This document shows positions 49,967 to 63,653 of a DNA stretch of 64,000 nucleotides, piece by piece (position 1 is the first letter of the stretch; each line of letters starts with the position of its first letter). Below the pieces are notes generated by a model. The model made no database searches. It saw only the letters and a program-made list of their open reading frames with translations, and was not told where the DNA came from. The stretch is from Onchocerca volvulus. Lineage: Eukaryota > Nematoda > Chromadorea > Rhabditida > Onchocercidae. A program made the position numbers and the translations under genes. The stretch covers positions 4,950,701 through 5,014,700 of the forward strand of contig HG738140.1 in the NCBI GenBank assembly GCA_000499405.2, written 5' to 3'.

Positions 49967-52900
49967 TGTTACAATGCTGTCGTTGCCTATTGAGACTAAT
50001 ATTAAACAGAAGCAATGACTGCTGTGACAATGTTTTCCAGATTTATGCTAAAAGACCATTGTAGAAAATTTTAATGAATTTATATGGAAAATTAAATCGA
50101 CCCAAAGCAGACTAGGAAATTGTTGTGATTAAAAAATTTTTAATTATAAAAGCATCCGTATGAGAGATAGTATTAGCGATTGCTGAAAAATTTCGATTGG
50201 AAACAATTATTTAGAAGAAATGGATGACCAAGCTAATTAGCTGAAAATCTATCGTACATTCTCGTTTTTAAATTATAACTTATATGCACCTCTGATTTCA
50301 AATTCGTTTCATAATGATGTGCAAATGATGCAACTATAGGAATAGTATTTCTCGGAAAGGATGCAATTCTTATAAAATTTCAATGCTATAAGGAATAAAT
50401 TGAAAATGCATGAGAAGGAAAATAATCATCATTTTAAAATAATGATGTAAGAAATTTCATTTGCAAGAGTAAAAATAGCACAAGGAAAGGAAGTCGAATT
50501 ATTTTGAGACATGAAATTTTAAATTTCATCTTTGATTCAATCTTTTTTATTGCTTGCACAAAAATTTTTATAATTTATTTCTTTCTATCATTTTTATCAC
50601 TTTATTTCGTTTATAGGTAAATTCCTTTATCAGAAAAAGAGACCATATACATAATAATTATGAAAATAATTTTATGAAATAATATATCAACTTATCGCAA
50701 ATGAACTATAAAAAGCGTTCAGAGCATCCAAGAATTCATAATGTCGGGATCAATATGACCAAGATTTATTACATGTATACCATGTGGTAGTGTATCATTA
50801 TTCGATTATTTTTTTACGTTACACGTACAACTTTACAAATTTTACTTCTTTTGCATTCTGAAATCGAACCAAAGAAATATTTCTGATACAGTTGAAGGTG
50901 ACAACTGCCACTTTCAGGGTATCATGTTGTTATTTTTATTGAGACATATCAGTTCATTCACTTTTAATCTTTCGAGAAAATAAAAAAACAAAGATGACAT
51001 ATTTGATAAATATAGCAACATACATTTATTGCTTTTGTGTTGCATTTTATTAATTAAAATTTCGACCATAAAGGGGATTTAAGAATTAAACTTTATTGAA
51101 TTAAAAGTGAATTTGCATTTTACACTTGGGTGAGAATCGCTGGAAAAATCTGGAAAATGCAACTAGTTGTATATAGGAATGTCAAAAAGACAAATAGCTG
51201 GAAGATGTTGACGAGAGCAAAGGATGTAATTACGGTAAACAAGGTATATTAAAGATCAAACAGTATGTGTTTATCGCTATGATTTCTGTTTATTGGAAGA
51301 ATATGTTTGGTAACTTCTTTGATTATTGGTTCATTGCTACATTTTTTAGGTATCTTTTTTAGGTAGCAATAAATCGGCAATTAAAGAAGTCCCCAAACAA
51401 AAGCGAAATAATTATTTTACGGTGGATCGCAAAACGCAATGTTTGGCGATTTATCAGCTTTATTTGATATCAGAAGTAGTTTTTTTTTTTGGTGATATAT
51501 ACTTGCTAATGTATGATGGTGCGTCGATTATATATATTTCTGAAACCGAATGAGTTTCAGAAGAACACAGTTGCTGATGACGATTGCGTAAAAGTTTATG
51601 TATGTGTGAAATCTTGTAAAGAGAATTTTCAATTAAAATCATTTGGAATAGGAATATTTATATGATAAGAAAAGTGGTGTCAGTAAAAATCTAAATTAGA
51701 TCAACCGCAATTTACAACTGTTTTTAGAAATTCTGGCTATGCGACAAATATTTTCATACGGGAATGTTTCATCAATTATGGTCAGGGGAATGTTGTCTTA
51801 TGGATCCGAGCCAGTTTGACTTTGGAGAAAGATATGTTGAAGCTGAAGGATGGGAAATATGTTGCTACTGGTACATCGAAGGATGTATGAATCATTGAAG
51901 AATCGCGAAAATTGGGGATCAATGCAGCATTAGTAATCGACATGAAAAAAGCAGCATTCCATACTGATAATCAAAATTTGCTTGATAAAGTGGAATTCAT
52001 CCTTCGGAAGGATTGAACTAACTTAACAAATAGTGTTGATCAGCAGTCAATAACTATTTCAAGTAGAGCTTTCAAAAGATTAATGTATTTTTTAATTATG
52101 GTAAAAAGTGTACATTCACTGCTGCAATTGTTTCGAAGGAAAATATACGAACATCAAAGTTGCTATCAAAAGTGGTGAAATGTCAGTTGAGAAGTATTTC
52201 TGAGATGAAATATTCTGTGAAACTAAAGTATCCAATGTTACTATTAATTATGGAACAATATCAACCAAAAAATAATTTTTTTTCGATAGAAATGCTAAAT
52301 GTATGTGAAAATCAGCTGATAACTAAAAGTACAACATGCATTCGTATCAAGTGCAGATAATGATTCGTGCATGCGCTTCGCTTTCATTTCTTCGCTTGCA
52401 ACAAACGAATGGATAATGGAGTAATGCGACGAGTAATGTGATGAAGTTTGATACTACCAAGGAGAATAGATGGATGGCAAATTGCAACGTAACTTTAACT
52501 TTCGCGTACTTCCTCTATCAGCTATTGAATACTGCATTAATGGATGGGTGAAATCCAATAAGAAGACTTTATGGATGACCGGAACAAATCAATATCTCAT
52601 TCAGACTATTTGTAAAAAATCCACATACCATTTTTTGCAAATAACCGGAATCAGATGCTTGATACTGTCAATATATTCACGAGATGGAAGAATGAATGAA
52701 AATCTATTCCGTAATTATATACGCATCTTCTTGCAACACTATCCTCAGCATGGCATAAAAATAAGCAAACCACTTGGATGTGAATATATTTACATCTGAG
52801 TGATTCGTTTATTTTCGTGCAAAACAGCAGGATGTGGAATCATGAATTACAAAAGTCAAAATATTCATTCATTGCTGATGAATTGAATTATCATAGTGAT

Positions 52901-53019
52901 TATTTCCTGAAATATATTTCTTCTTACAACTTCGAAAACACTTTATGAACAGTATGTTTTCCAGAAAAATGTCGGGAAATTATTTATATGTTTCCGGAGA
53001 AAGGATTCTCTTGTTTGAT
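49967..53019. other. unassigned region with decayed coding-like stretches
   Basis: Between 51715 and 52800 several + strand stretches are open and compositionally protein-like (for example ECFINYGQGNVVLWIR near 51765 and GINAALVIDMKKAAFHTDN near 51925), and one follows a TTTTTAG acceptor at 51728. They are broken by stops and frame changes and match nothing I can name. A gene relic is possible. The rest of the region is AT-rich and silent. Confidence 0.35.
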
Positions 53020-53560
53020 TGTAGCTTGTTGCTTGGAGATGATTCTTCTTGCTGTTATGACTCCGCTAATCAATAATAGCCTTTATTGAGTTTATACGAT
53101 ATTATACACAATATCGCGCTCATACGATGGTAAAAATTAAATGAGCAATATACGGTAAATAATTAAAGAGTACGAAAAATCTCTAAATGCTTACTATGAT
53201 GTTAATTCTATCCTTTGTAACTGTCGTTCTTTTTTCTCTCCATACTGCTGATGTTTCTGATGAACTGTTGCTCATGCCGTTAAATTGTGGCTTCAGCTGC
53301 TGTCGAAATGTCCTCCAAACTGCTGCAACTGCTAAAACGCATCTACCTGGTGCTACTGAACTGTTGATACCATATCGATCTGAACTATTTCCACTCCCAA
53401 GCTCTGACCTTCTGAATCTCTTAGAGCTCCTCCCCTCTTACTCCAACATATTGCCTACTGATTAATTGAACTTACTTTCTTGATCTCTGAATCGGAACGT
53501 TTTGGCGGTAAACATGTTCATCGTTTCGACTTGTTGATCTCTTATCGCGCTATTTGATCT
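53020..53560. repeat. dispersed repeat copy C (LTR-like remnant)
   Basis: Shares with copies A and B the block GGAGAT...TTGCTGTTATGACT, CAATAATAGCCTTTATTGAG, TTTATACGATATTATACACA, ATATCGCGCTC and GAGCAATATACGG, and further on GGCGGTAAACATGTTCATCG with GATCTCTTATCGCGCT. A related distal block (GAAATTATCTTCGCGCTTCTA...TCTTTCGGATTTTTCCAA) lies at 54228-54290, suggesting an interruption. The 92-codon open frame at 53187 lies within it and is not considered a gene. Confidence 0.55.
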
Positions 53561-55749
53561 TTTGACATTTCTATATGCAACTAATTATATCTTTCGAATT
53601 TCTGCGACAAGAATATAAATAAAATCATATTTTTCAGGAAAAAAATAAATAATATAATTAAAAACTTGTTTTTCTTTGAAAAACCTTGTTGACGTTTCAT
53701 TAAGTCAATTATCACTTCATCGATTTAACCTTTTATTTAGAAATAACAAGGAAAGAAAAATCCACAAATTTATTTCTATCCAAAATTATTTCATGTCCAA
53801 AATTCAAATTTAAATAAGATAAACGCGAGTGTCATAGAAAGTTGTCGAAAGTATTATTTAGAGAAGAAAAATTCATATACTGAAAATCAAATAAAAGTAT
53901 GAAGATAAAAATCAAATAAAAACATTAAAATACAAAAACTAAATACAAAAATTAGGTAGCTAACTTACATAAATCGAAAACTCAACGACTGAATCCAGCC
54001 ATATCTTGAAATTTCGGCTTAGCATCAAATCTAATTATTTTAATAGATGTAAAAATTGACAGCAGAAAATTGGAAACAAAGCCTGATGTAGTTGTTCATT
54101 AGCTTTACGAATATCTCTTTTATTAATCAATATCTTGTCATATAACTGATCTTTCAGCCCACTTTGAACTTTAACTAAGAAATGAAATAAAAATAAAACT
54201 TTTCTTGAATACAATTCCTTATTTGTCGATTTGAAATTATCTTCGCGCTTCTAAGTCGTCTTTCGGATTTTTCCAACGGAAAAATAAGATTTAATGAAAC
54301 TTCATGTTTAGATAATTTCTGATTATTGTACATTTATATTAGTGAAAAAAAATTAAATAAAAGTACCAGGGAAAAACAATAAAGTTTTTTCTGCCAAAAC
54401 AATAAACAGAATGACAAATATGTGAGAGGAGAAAGAATACCGAAAGAATTTGAAAGATTCGGATTTTGGAGCAGAATTAGTTAAGCTACAAATTTTTACA
54501 CCGACACAACTACGACGACAAAGATCGACGTATCTATAGCAACAGTTCGAACAGTTTAGATCGTGACAATTCAGCAGAAGACCATTATTAGTACCCTTGC
54601 ATTATTTATCATGTACTGTTTATTTACTGTTTACTATTGTATAGTACGAGATTGTGTAAAATATGTCAGATCTTTCGATGACAGTATCACCGATTTTTTC
54701 AATAAAGCCTATTACTGTCCTTGCCGAGTCACAGTAGCAACAAGAACCATCTCCAACCCAATCAATTTACAAATTAAATTATACGAATTCAATCAATCAG
54801 TTTTTTTTTTTCAACAATTCCTATTCATTTCTATTACCGTAAATTTGTTGCGTTGAAACGACGGATTGCGTCGTTGAATTGCATACGACAGTGATGCAAC
54901 AGTTACAGCAGGCTGTATAGGGTTTTTTGGCGAGTGGGGTCATCCAATAATTTTTGGGTGGTAATTAAGTCATTTGGTCTTTGTCCATCATGTGTATTTT
55001 AATAAATGTAGTCAGTTCCAGGAAATCATTTCCCATAGCTGCCAATTTAATGATATTTTAATTTAAAGTTCAAATTCTATGTCGATTGAAAATTTTAATG
55101 ATAGATTTCCCCACAACTCAGATGGCAAATTTTTGGAATATTAACTAAAGATAGAATATTTAAGACTGTTTCAAAATTGTAAACTACTTGAATTGCCTAA
55201 CTATGGAAGTTATGGATGTAGCATTACTTTAAGACCATACTGTATGTTGTAAATATAGTAACATATTACTTCAAGAAAGCTCTAATAACGCATCATTGAA
55301 AGGACTGTTATAAATAGATGATGTAATGAAGTTATTGACACTGAATAAAATTGAATTTCGGCTAATAAAATTAATTCGATGAGTAAATTTCCTTGGGACT
55401 TAGTTAGATTAAAATCTTATTAATAATTTTCTTTTTAAATGGAATTAAGGAATTTTATGTATTTCAAATTTTGCGGAATTTCATGTAAATTTTCTTTAAT
55501 TTTATGTAATTTTACACATTTTACGTAAATTTTGCGCATTATTCATAGTGTGATACTTTATTTATTATAAACTTGAGTGATTATAATCACTATTGAAATA
55601 AAAATATCAGATTGAAATCTAAAATATCAATTGAAATCTGTACAAAAAATTCATTTTGATTTCTGTTTCATGAACATAGAATATTCGATCTAATTTGAAG
55701 GTGAACTAATTTCAGAATTATTTGAGCTTATCTCTAATTTTTCGAGAAA
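53561..55749. other. region upstream of the SART3-like gene
   Basis: No supported gene; it includes the distal piece of repeat C. An open frame at 54563-54856 with a hydrophobic start is unassigned. The SART3 5' UTR probably begins after the acceptor at 55714-55715. Confidence 0.4.
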
Positions 55750-58700
55750 ATGAGCGATATAAGAAATGATAGCGAAGAAAATGATGGAGAAATGGAAGAA
55801 CATGATGATGAAGAAGTGTATGATGATGAAGCAAATGAACAAATTATTTTAGAATTGAAGGAAATCGTAAGTTTTTTTTTTTAACCTTTTTCACGCTGAT
55901 GTTCAGTTCTTGACTTCCGACTATGACATTTGTATCATTCCTCCATATTGTGATATAATTTTCATTACAATAAAGCATAACATGCGCAGCAGATATATTG
56001 CAGGTGAAAATTTCTCCAAAAGATTATGAAAGTCGTATGAAATTAATTGGGGCTTTACGTCGAAGTGGTGAACTTGAAGCGGTTCGAGAACAACGAGAAT
56101 GCATATCAGCATTATTTGCAATGCCTCCCAATTTCTGGTTGGAATGGATTGAGTCAGTTCTATTTTGTAAAATTAATAAGAATTTTTCAGTTTATCATGC
56201 TATATTTCCTTGGAAAGGAATTAATTATAATGTTTTGAAATTAACTAAACTATATTTCCTCATAAAAATGGAAATAAGTACGGAATTTACTCACAAGACA
56301 TCACAAAAAGGAATAAAATAGGTGAACGTAACGAGCTAAAAAATATGAATTTTTACATCTATAATGTTTCCATGATTCTTCTCTGATATCAGTCTTATTT
56401 AAACCTATATAGGGATGAGAAATCAGCAGAAAGTGACAAGGATCGGATTAAATGTCTTTTCGAACGTGCACTTCGGGATTTTCATAGTCCAGAAGTTTAT
56501 CTGGAATATGTTCAATGGTCCTGCGGTATATCTCTCGAATTTGCTAGAGAGGTAATATTAATATCTTGACATATTCTTATTGAACTTTCAACATAGAGGA
56601 GTTGCTTTATTTTATAAGAAATAAAGTAGTAGGTTTTAAAAGTTTTAACAGTTCTTTTGTTTTTTATATATTATTTATTTATTATTATTTATTTTTATTT
56701 TTTATTTATTTTTTTCTAAAATTTTGTAGTTAGCTGATGATGATGTTTTTGTTCTTGTTTTTAGGTTTTAAAAGTTTTAACAGTTTTTTCTATCTTTATT
56801 CAGATTATTGGGTCACTCAGTGTACCGTAATTGAGAACAATAATAGAGCTGCATTGTATACGTTAATGTTTTGGAAAAGGTTTAGTTCAGCCATAAATAT
56901 GCTATCAGATTATCACGTTCACTTATGGCTGTTGAGATTTTATTGTTAATAGCAGAAGTCAATTTTATTCATGCCTTTTTTTTTTTAATTTTTGACAATA
57001 ACATGAGAAATTTTATGGTAGTACTGGCATACTGAAGTTTTCAGAAAATGGAAGAAGCGGTGGTAAAAATAGGTTTACGAGCGGATTATGCTTCTTTGAT
57101 TTGGAATATTTATCTGGATTTTGAAAAAATGATTCTGAATTCGATGACTGGTGCAGAAAATGAAAAGCACAGGAAACTTGTAGAATCACTTTATGAACGA
57201 TTACTTCATGTACCGCATCTGGGTCTGCAAGAGTCATGGAATGAATACAAAGCATTTACAGGTAACTTTGACTATTTCAGTTTTACCTCATCTATTTGTT
57301 TTTTTTTTTTTTTTTTGAAGTTAATCGATTCATTGGTTTATTTTCTAAACGGTACTAGTGTTTAACTTTCTCCTCACATTTCATTTCATGTTATTGATAG
57401 AAACCAATGTTTTTATAACAATTACTTCCAGTCTCTTTCTCCAGAAATTATTAATTTGATAAAGGCATAATTTGAGTTTTAGTTCCATTTTTTCTTTTAT
57501 CATGTTAGGAAATACGTTCAAATTAGTAAGTTTTTTTTCTTTTTTCGTCCCTAAAAACAGGAAATAGATTGCATTGAAAAAGTGGGACTAGTTTGTTATT
57601 AATCAGTATCAATTTCAAAACAACTCCATTGCTGAACATAGTTGTTGCATTGCAGAGGGTAAAGAATCGGATCAAATTCGTAAGACATTTGAAAGTTCAG
57701 CGAAGCGTATGGCAGATATTAGTGAATTTGAGGAGCGTCTTCGAGATGCCACAGAGGATAATGAAAAATTATCTATTTTAATGGAATATATAGCCTTCGA
57801 AATGCAAAGTAATTTTTAATTTTATTCTCTTGATCAGTTTCTCTTTTTTTTTTTCTATATCTTATTCAAATCATAAAAAAGTTATCCGAAGTATGTGGTT
57901 ATGAATAAATCGTACTTTATAGCGAATGATCCGGCAAGAATTCAAATGATTTTTGAAAGAGCGCTTTGTACGGTTGCTACTTCTCCAAATTCTGATCTCT
58001 GGTTGCAGTACTGTAATTGGTTGGATGCTTCGTTGAAATTACCACAGGTCACACTCAGTTCCAGTCATTACTTTTCTGTTCTAACTTCTGATAAATGATT
58101 GCTTTTTTTGTTTATCCATATAAAATGATATACTCTTACCAATATATTATTCCTATTATTTCAGTGCATCCACAATATTTAGCAATAGATATTATTTCAT
58201 CTTCCTTGTAAAATACTAATATACGGATTTAAGGTTTCTATAGACGTATATGCACGTTCTGTGCGCCATGCGCCATGCTCGGCATTGTGGCAGCAATATT
58301 TTACGGCGCTTGAACGGTCGAATGCTTCTCCTGAAGAAATTGATGCTAAATGGCCAGTTGCTCGAAATACAATAACAACACAAGAAGAAGGATTCTCTCT
58401 GTATCGTACTTACATATATCTGCTTCGACGACGTGTTGCCAAACAAGGTATATTTTTTAGATTGCCACATTTTAGTTTCACACATCAACAGATATTATAC
58501 AAAAGATATGCTTGCAAGATTTCATTATCTATTAGAAAGTCTTCTATTACCAATATTGAGAATAAACTTTAAACTCTTCTGTTTAATTTCGATTTGATAG
58601 CACTAATAAATAGCAGTAATAAATTTTCCAACTAAATATTTTTCTCTGATTGTTTTTCATAATTGTATGTCAAATTTTCCATTCTTGTAGATAGCGATAA

Positions 58701-61700
58701 TTATACCACTGTGCTAGAAAAATTCGAAGAAGGTGCAGCTTTTTTGGCCGAGAAATTTGGTTCTCATTGGGATAGTCCAAAAGCTCAGTATCGTAAAAAC
58801 CATGCTCTATTTTTATATACATTAGCAAAACAGCCTGAAAAAGGTTTTTTTTTTTACTTTTTTTTTAAAATAATGTTTCGTTTTTTCTGCTAACTTTCAT
58901 TTTTGTCTTGCATAACTGCATACATAGTTTGTGTTTCACTGTACAAGAGTTTTGAACTAAATTTTTTATAGAACAACAGCTGTTGTAGATTTTTTTTTTC
59001 CTGTAGTTTGTCACAGACAAGGAATCTGGACAAAAATTTTATTGATCACCAGAGGATTATAGATCAGTATAGGACAATTATTATATAATAGGAGGAGTAG
59101 AGTCAATGTCAAGAATCGAATAAATTAGGTCTTTAGTAAATTATCTCATAGAAGAATTACCAATAGTCGTGACCAATAAAAGTAGTAAGCTGCAGAAGTC
59201 GTTAAGACTGAACACACTGGTCGTCGAGTTGTCAGGGAAAGTTCTAATCATTAGCTCTACAATAGTTCTAATCGTTAGCTCTACAAATCGACAAACATCT
59301 TTTATGATAGGAGTTGCTTTTACAACAAACATTGTACATAAACCTGGTTATTGGTAAAAAGGGTGAGAAGAATTCATTGCATTAGATATCATAGCATTAT
59401 GTAAATTAATTTTCGGTGTTTACCATTGAAGATAAAGTTTAGTAATCCAGTACGGAGTTGAGAATATTTCATTACATTCACTTATATTCATTAATCATTT
59501 AAGAAATTTCTACAATGTAATACTTTGATTATTTGAACATATTTATACTAAAATTATTTGGTTTTTTCCGACAACAATAGGCAGATAAATAGATAACAAC
59601 TACATACTGATCTCCTGAGTCTTTCAGGAGATCAGTATGTAGTTGTGTTCGATATCATAATTATCGAAGTAGTGAGATCACTGATATGACCGTAATTCTG
59701 AATTTTTTAGCTCTGAAAATCTGGAATGACATTCTGGCATCGGGAAATGGTCATTTTGCAGCAGCATGGATAGAAGCTGCTAATTTGGAACGTTTTTTTG
59801 GTAATATTAATAACGCTCGTAAGTTGCTTTACAGAGCTATCAATTCAGCAAGCGATCATCCATACGCGGTAAGTATATTCAGCTATATTTAATTATTGCT
59901 TTTTCTGATTCAAAATAAGATGAAAATAAAAGGTTGATCCAAAAACTTCCTCATTTTATGGAGAAGTTAAAATTTATTTTTACAAATGAAATTTTTTCAG
60001 GTTTTTGATACCCTTATTCAGTTTGAGAGAGAGGTGGGTACTATTGAAGAACTTGATAAAGCGCTGGAAAAAGTGAATGCGCAAGCAAATCGGATTTCAC
60101 TGAGGCCGCAAAAGAACAAAACAGAGAAAAGTAGTAAAAAGAGGAAGAGAGAAAACGATGATGATGTTGAAGTCAAAAAAAAGAAAGAAGATATAGAGGA
60201 AAAAGAGAAAAAACTCATCACCAATAAGGATGAATTTGTAAACGGCACAACGAAAACAATGATAAATATTCAACAAGAGAGAGAGGTAATTTTCAAGGAA
60301 AAAATTTTTAGTACTTCGGAAGCTTATAGTTGGTTTTGATGAAGATTAACATAGTGCCTCATTTCATTTTTCATTGTGTTCTCAGGCGCATTTAACCAGG
60401 AATTATTTTTTAATTAAGAACGGAAAGAGGTGCTAAAATCCAAAAATGAAATTTATATCTGGCTCAAAGGTAGAGAGCTAATTATGCGAAGAAAATTTTT
60501 TTGTGAAATTGTTATAATTTTGAGGTTTTATTGCAACTACACTTTAGAATGTTGATTGTTTGAATACCAAAATCATGTTGAACTTAAACGGTGATTCTTA
60601 CCGTTTACTATTTTGAAAGCGTTAATTGTTGTAAATCTGAAAATCATTTTCATATTTTGATATTTATTTGATTTTGAGCACCATTTACGATTAATTTACT
60701 ATTGAATAACTTTTAGATGATAAATGTCGATAAAAAGCGGGTAGATGGTGATGGTTTTGTAGTTCCGCAACTTCCCATACAGTTATCGAAACCGAAAACA
60801 GTATCAAATCAAGATGTTGGTTTAGAAGGAACAAGCAAGGAAGGTTCTACTGAACAACGCCACACTGTATTTGTTTCCAATCTCGATTTCAAGTTGTCAA
60901 CAGAAAGGCTGGAGCAAATATTCCCGAATGCCAAAGAAGTTCGATTGGTCTATCGGGGAATGAGCAAATTACACAAAGTAGGTTTAATTTTTACATTTAC
61001 TTCACAGATTCTGTATATCTTATTTCGCTGTCATTTATACTAATTCACTATCGTTTTAAATTTAAATTTGTAAAACTCACCCATTTGAAAAATCTGCTTG
61101 GTTGAAAGATAGATTTTGTTCTGTCCATCCTTTGTTCTTCAACTCAAAAATGATGACACTTTTGATGAATAAATTTATTCGAAGTATTAAGCTCGGTTTG
61201 ATAACTTACATCATGTATTATGTAATATGATCTAAAAATTATCTATTGATTTAAGAATGATTAAGATAGTTAACAAAGTATCTTTAACTAAAAAATAAAA
61301 CTGTTAGCATTTCAGGGATTTGGCTATGTCGATTTCTTAACTGAATCAGAAGCTCGAGAAGCTTTAAAAATGGATCGAACGCAAATTGATGGTAGACCAA
61401 TGTATGTTTCAGAATATAAACCGCATGAAAAAGGAAGGAGTGCTGAATTTCGATACAATACCGGCCTGGAAAGAAACAAAATTTTTGTTAACAATATCCA
61501 TTATGATGCTACCGAGGAACAGCTTAAGGTTTGTACTCATTTGCGTTAGGGGTTTTTTTTTTTCTTCTATTCTTCAATTCTTGTATTTATTGATTGGGAT
61601 TTTATTCGTTTTTGGATACTATAAATGTTCGTTAAGGGAATTATTTTCAAGTGGTATTGTATGAAATAGCTGATAAGGCTTAAATTGAGAAATAGAGATT

Positions 61701-63653
61701 CCAGCTGTAAATATATTTACTACGAAAATAAAAATAATAACAAAAGGTGTTAGTCGTTTTTCTTTTAAGGAAATATTTTCGGCATTTGGTGCAGTTCGTG
61801 ATATTCGTATTGTGACACATAAATCTGGTAAATCAAAAGGTTGCGCATATATTGAATATGAAAACGATGACGATGCTGCAAATGCAGTAAAAGCTGGCGA
61901 AGATCTTATTCTTTTAGGTTTGTTTTCCACATATTCTTGTAACTGTTAACCTGTGTATGTAGTCCGATTCCATATTTTATTGGATTGAGATCAAGCTTAG
62001 CTAAACTGATCATTTACTTAAAAAGCATTCTTTGTAAATATGGGTATTTATTGTTACAAAATTATATGATTTCCATCCTTTCCTTGTTAACTAAAGAAGA
62101 TCCTTTATAACGACTAAACTGATTTAAATTTAACTGTATAGTTTTTTTATTTCATTCTTCAATAATTTTTTACCAATCGCATTATATGTTCTTTTCATTA
62201 ATATAATTACTCAGAATAATTTTATCTAAGAAGGCAATTTTTTCCGCAAATTCTGGTCTTTAAAATAACGATGTGATGGACTGAAAATATTTTCATTTAA
62301 AAGTTCCACCGAAATCGTGCAACCATAAAACAATATAGGCATTCGTGACTGATTAAAAGAAGACTAAAATGCAACTCACAAACTGTGATAAATTCGCTGT
62401 CCTGCTTTGTGAAAAATATGAAGCATTGTAAATACAGTGATTTCTAAGCATAATATTTATGGTCATAATTTTTTTATTACTTTTACCAGATCCTTTTTTC
62501 AAATATTTTAAGTTGATAGAAATTTCCACTGACTTATCGGAAAGTCAATAGAAGGATTTATTTCAATTTGAAAATTAAGATTTTGCGAAGTGATGACTCC
62601 TTCTTTGATTTTCAGTGAGTGATCTGCTTTAATTCTGTATATTATTTCAGTTTAAAAGCATTACTTTTCTATGGCATTATCTCATAGGGTATCCAATTTG
62701 TCCAAATAATTTTTAAAAAATCCGAATTTTGTGCTGTGGTGCATTTTATGGAAACATTTGAACGTCTGTAAAATACATCACAGCATAATACAATATAAAA
62801 TAATGCTTGTAATACCAATTTTTAATGACATTTGAAAAAAACTAAGGACTCAGATAAGACATTTGCTTGAAATTGATTTTCAAAGGAAATTTTTGTCTTC
62901 AGCTTTTGGTTTTCCCTTTTTTAATTATACATAATAGGTTCTTAAATTCTTAATAGTCCACTTTTTTTTTTCATCAAAACAACAGTTTTATCAAGCCAGT
63001 ATCTATGAAATCTATATACTTTACAGAGCGAAAATTGTCAGTTGCAATCAGCAATCCACCGAAACGAAAGGAACAAGTGCAACGATTATCATTAAGTACC
63101 ATCAGTTCTGTAAGTTACTATTCTTACTTTAAAAAAAAAAAAAAAACTATAATCATCCTTTACATTTTTTCACCAAGTACAAATTTCTCATAACTGAAAT
63201 ACTTCATTTGAACAAGCATACATTTTTATTTTTTACAACTTAATTCTGCATCAGCCTAAAACTGAATTTTGATAAGCCGTACTTTTAACTGGAGTTAGTC
63301 AAGAATTATCGTTAAAAACTAGTGAAGGATTGTCGTTAATTTGAACTAGAAAACAGAGAAAGCAAAAGAAACTATTATAGTGAATATTTGGGAGTTACTG
63401 AAATCAGCTGATCTTAATTTTTCTTCAAGTCTGAGAGAAATTTTTTAATTGAATCTACATAACATTGGTTTGAAGCTTACAATACTATTAGTTACAGTCG
63501 CATCAACGGAACAAAATAGATTTGGTACCGCGAACATTAGCGAGAACAGCAAAAGTAGCCAAATCAGCTGGTAATGATAGCAGCAGCAGCAACGGTTCAG
63601 GAGTTCCGGTTAAAAATATGTCCAATGAACAGTTCCGCTCTTTTTTGAAATGA
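55750..63653 (+). CDS. SART3: SART3 homologue (HAT repeats + two RRMs; U4/U6 snRNP recycling factor)
   Basis: Fifteen exons in phase give about 856 residues: 55750-55866, 56004-56152, 56413-56551, 57045-57261, 57656-57808, 57923-58047, 58234-58447, 58691-58843, 59711-59868, 60001-60285, 60717-60977, 61316-61528, 61770-61917, 63027-63109, 63498-63653. An acidic N-terminus is followed by HAT helical repeats (residues about 55-500; LWLQYCNWLD, LFERALRDF, AAWIEAANLERFFGN, ARKLLYRAI). Then come a nuclear signal (SSKKRKREN...KKKKED), RRM1 (VFVSNL at about 621, GFGYVDFL at 658), RRM2 (IFVNNI at about 713, GCAYIEYE at 752) and the C-terminal LSM-interaction motif (VKNMSNEQFRSFLK). SART3/Prp24-type factors reassemble U4/U6 snRNPs after splicing. 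Human SART3 has 963 residues. The ATG lies 35 bases after a TAATTTCAG acceptor, as for a trans-spliced gene. Exon 2's donor (GA|GTCAGT) is weak but its phase and the homology support it. Confidence 0.94.
59236..59285. repeat. 24-base tandem duplication in a SART3 intron
   Basis: GTTCTAATCATTAGCTCTAC followed by AATA, then the same with one change (CGTTAGC), back to back. Confidence 0.85.
59596..59646. repeat. perfect 23-base hairpin in a SART3 intron
   Basis: Arm 59596-59618 and arm 59624-59646 are perfect complements around a 5-base loop GTCTT. The tip reads CTCCTGA-GTCTT-TCAGGAG. No flanking T run on either side marks it as a terminator, and none is expected in an intron. Confidence 0.9.

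Noticed and set aside
53187..53465. 92-codon open frame with a hydrophobic start resembling a signal peptide
   Set aside because: It lies within dispersed repeat copy C and shows no family features; the frame is not preserved in copies A and B.
54563..54960. Envelope-like or membrane protein frame with a hydrophobic N-terminus
   Set aside because: There is only one weak hydrophobic segment, no conserved motif, and stops in the surrounding frames; not enough to call a gene or a viral envelope relic.
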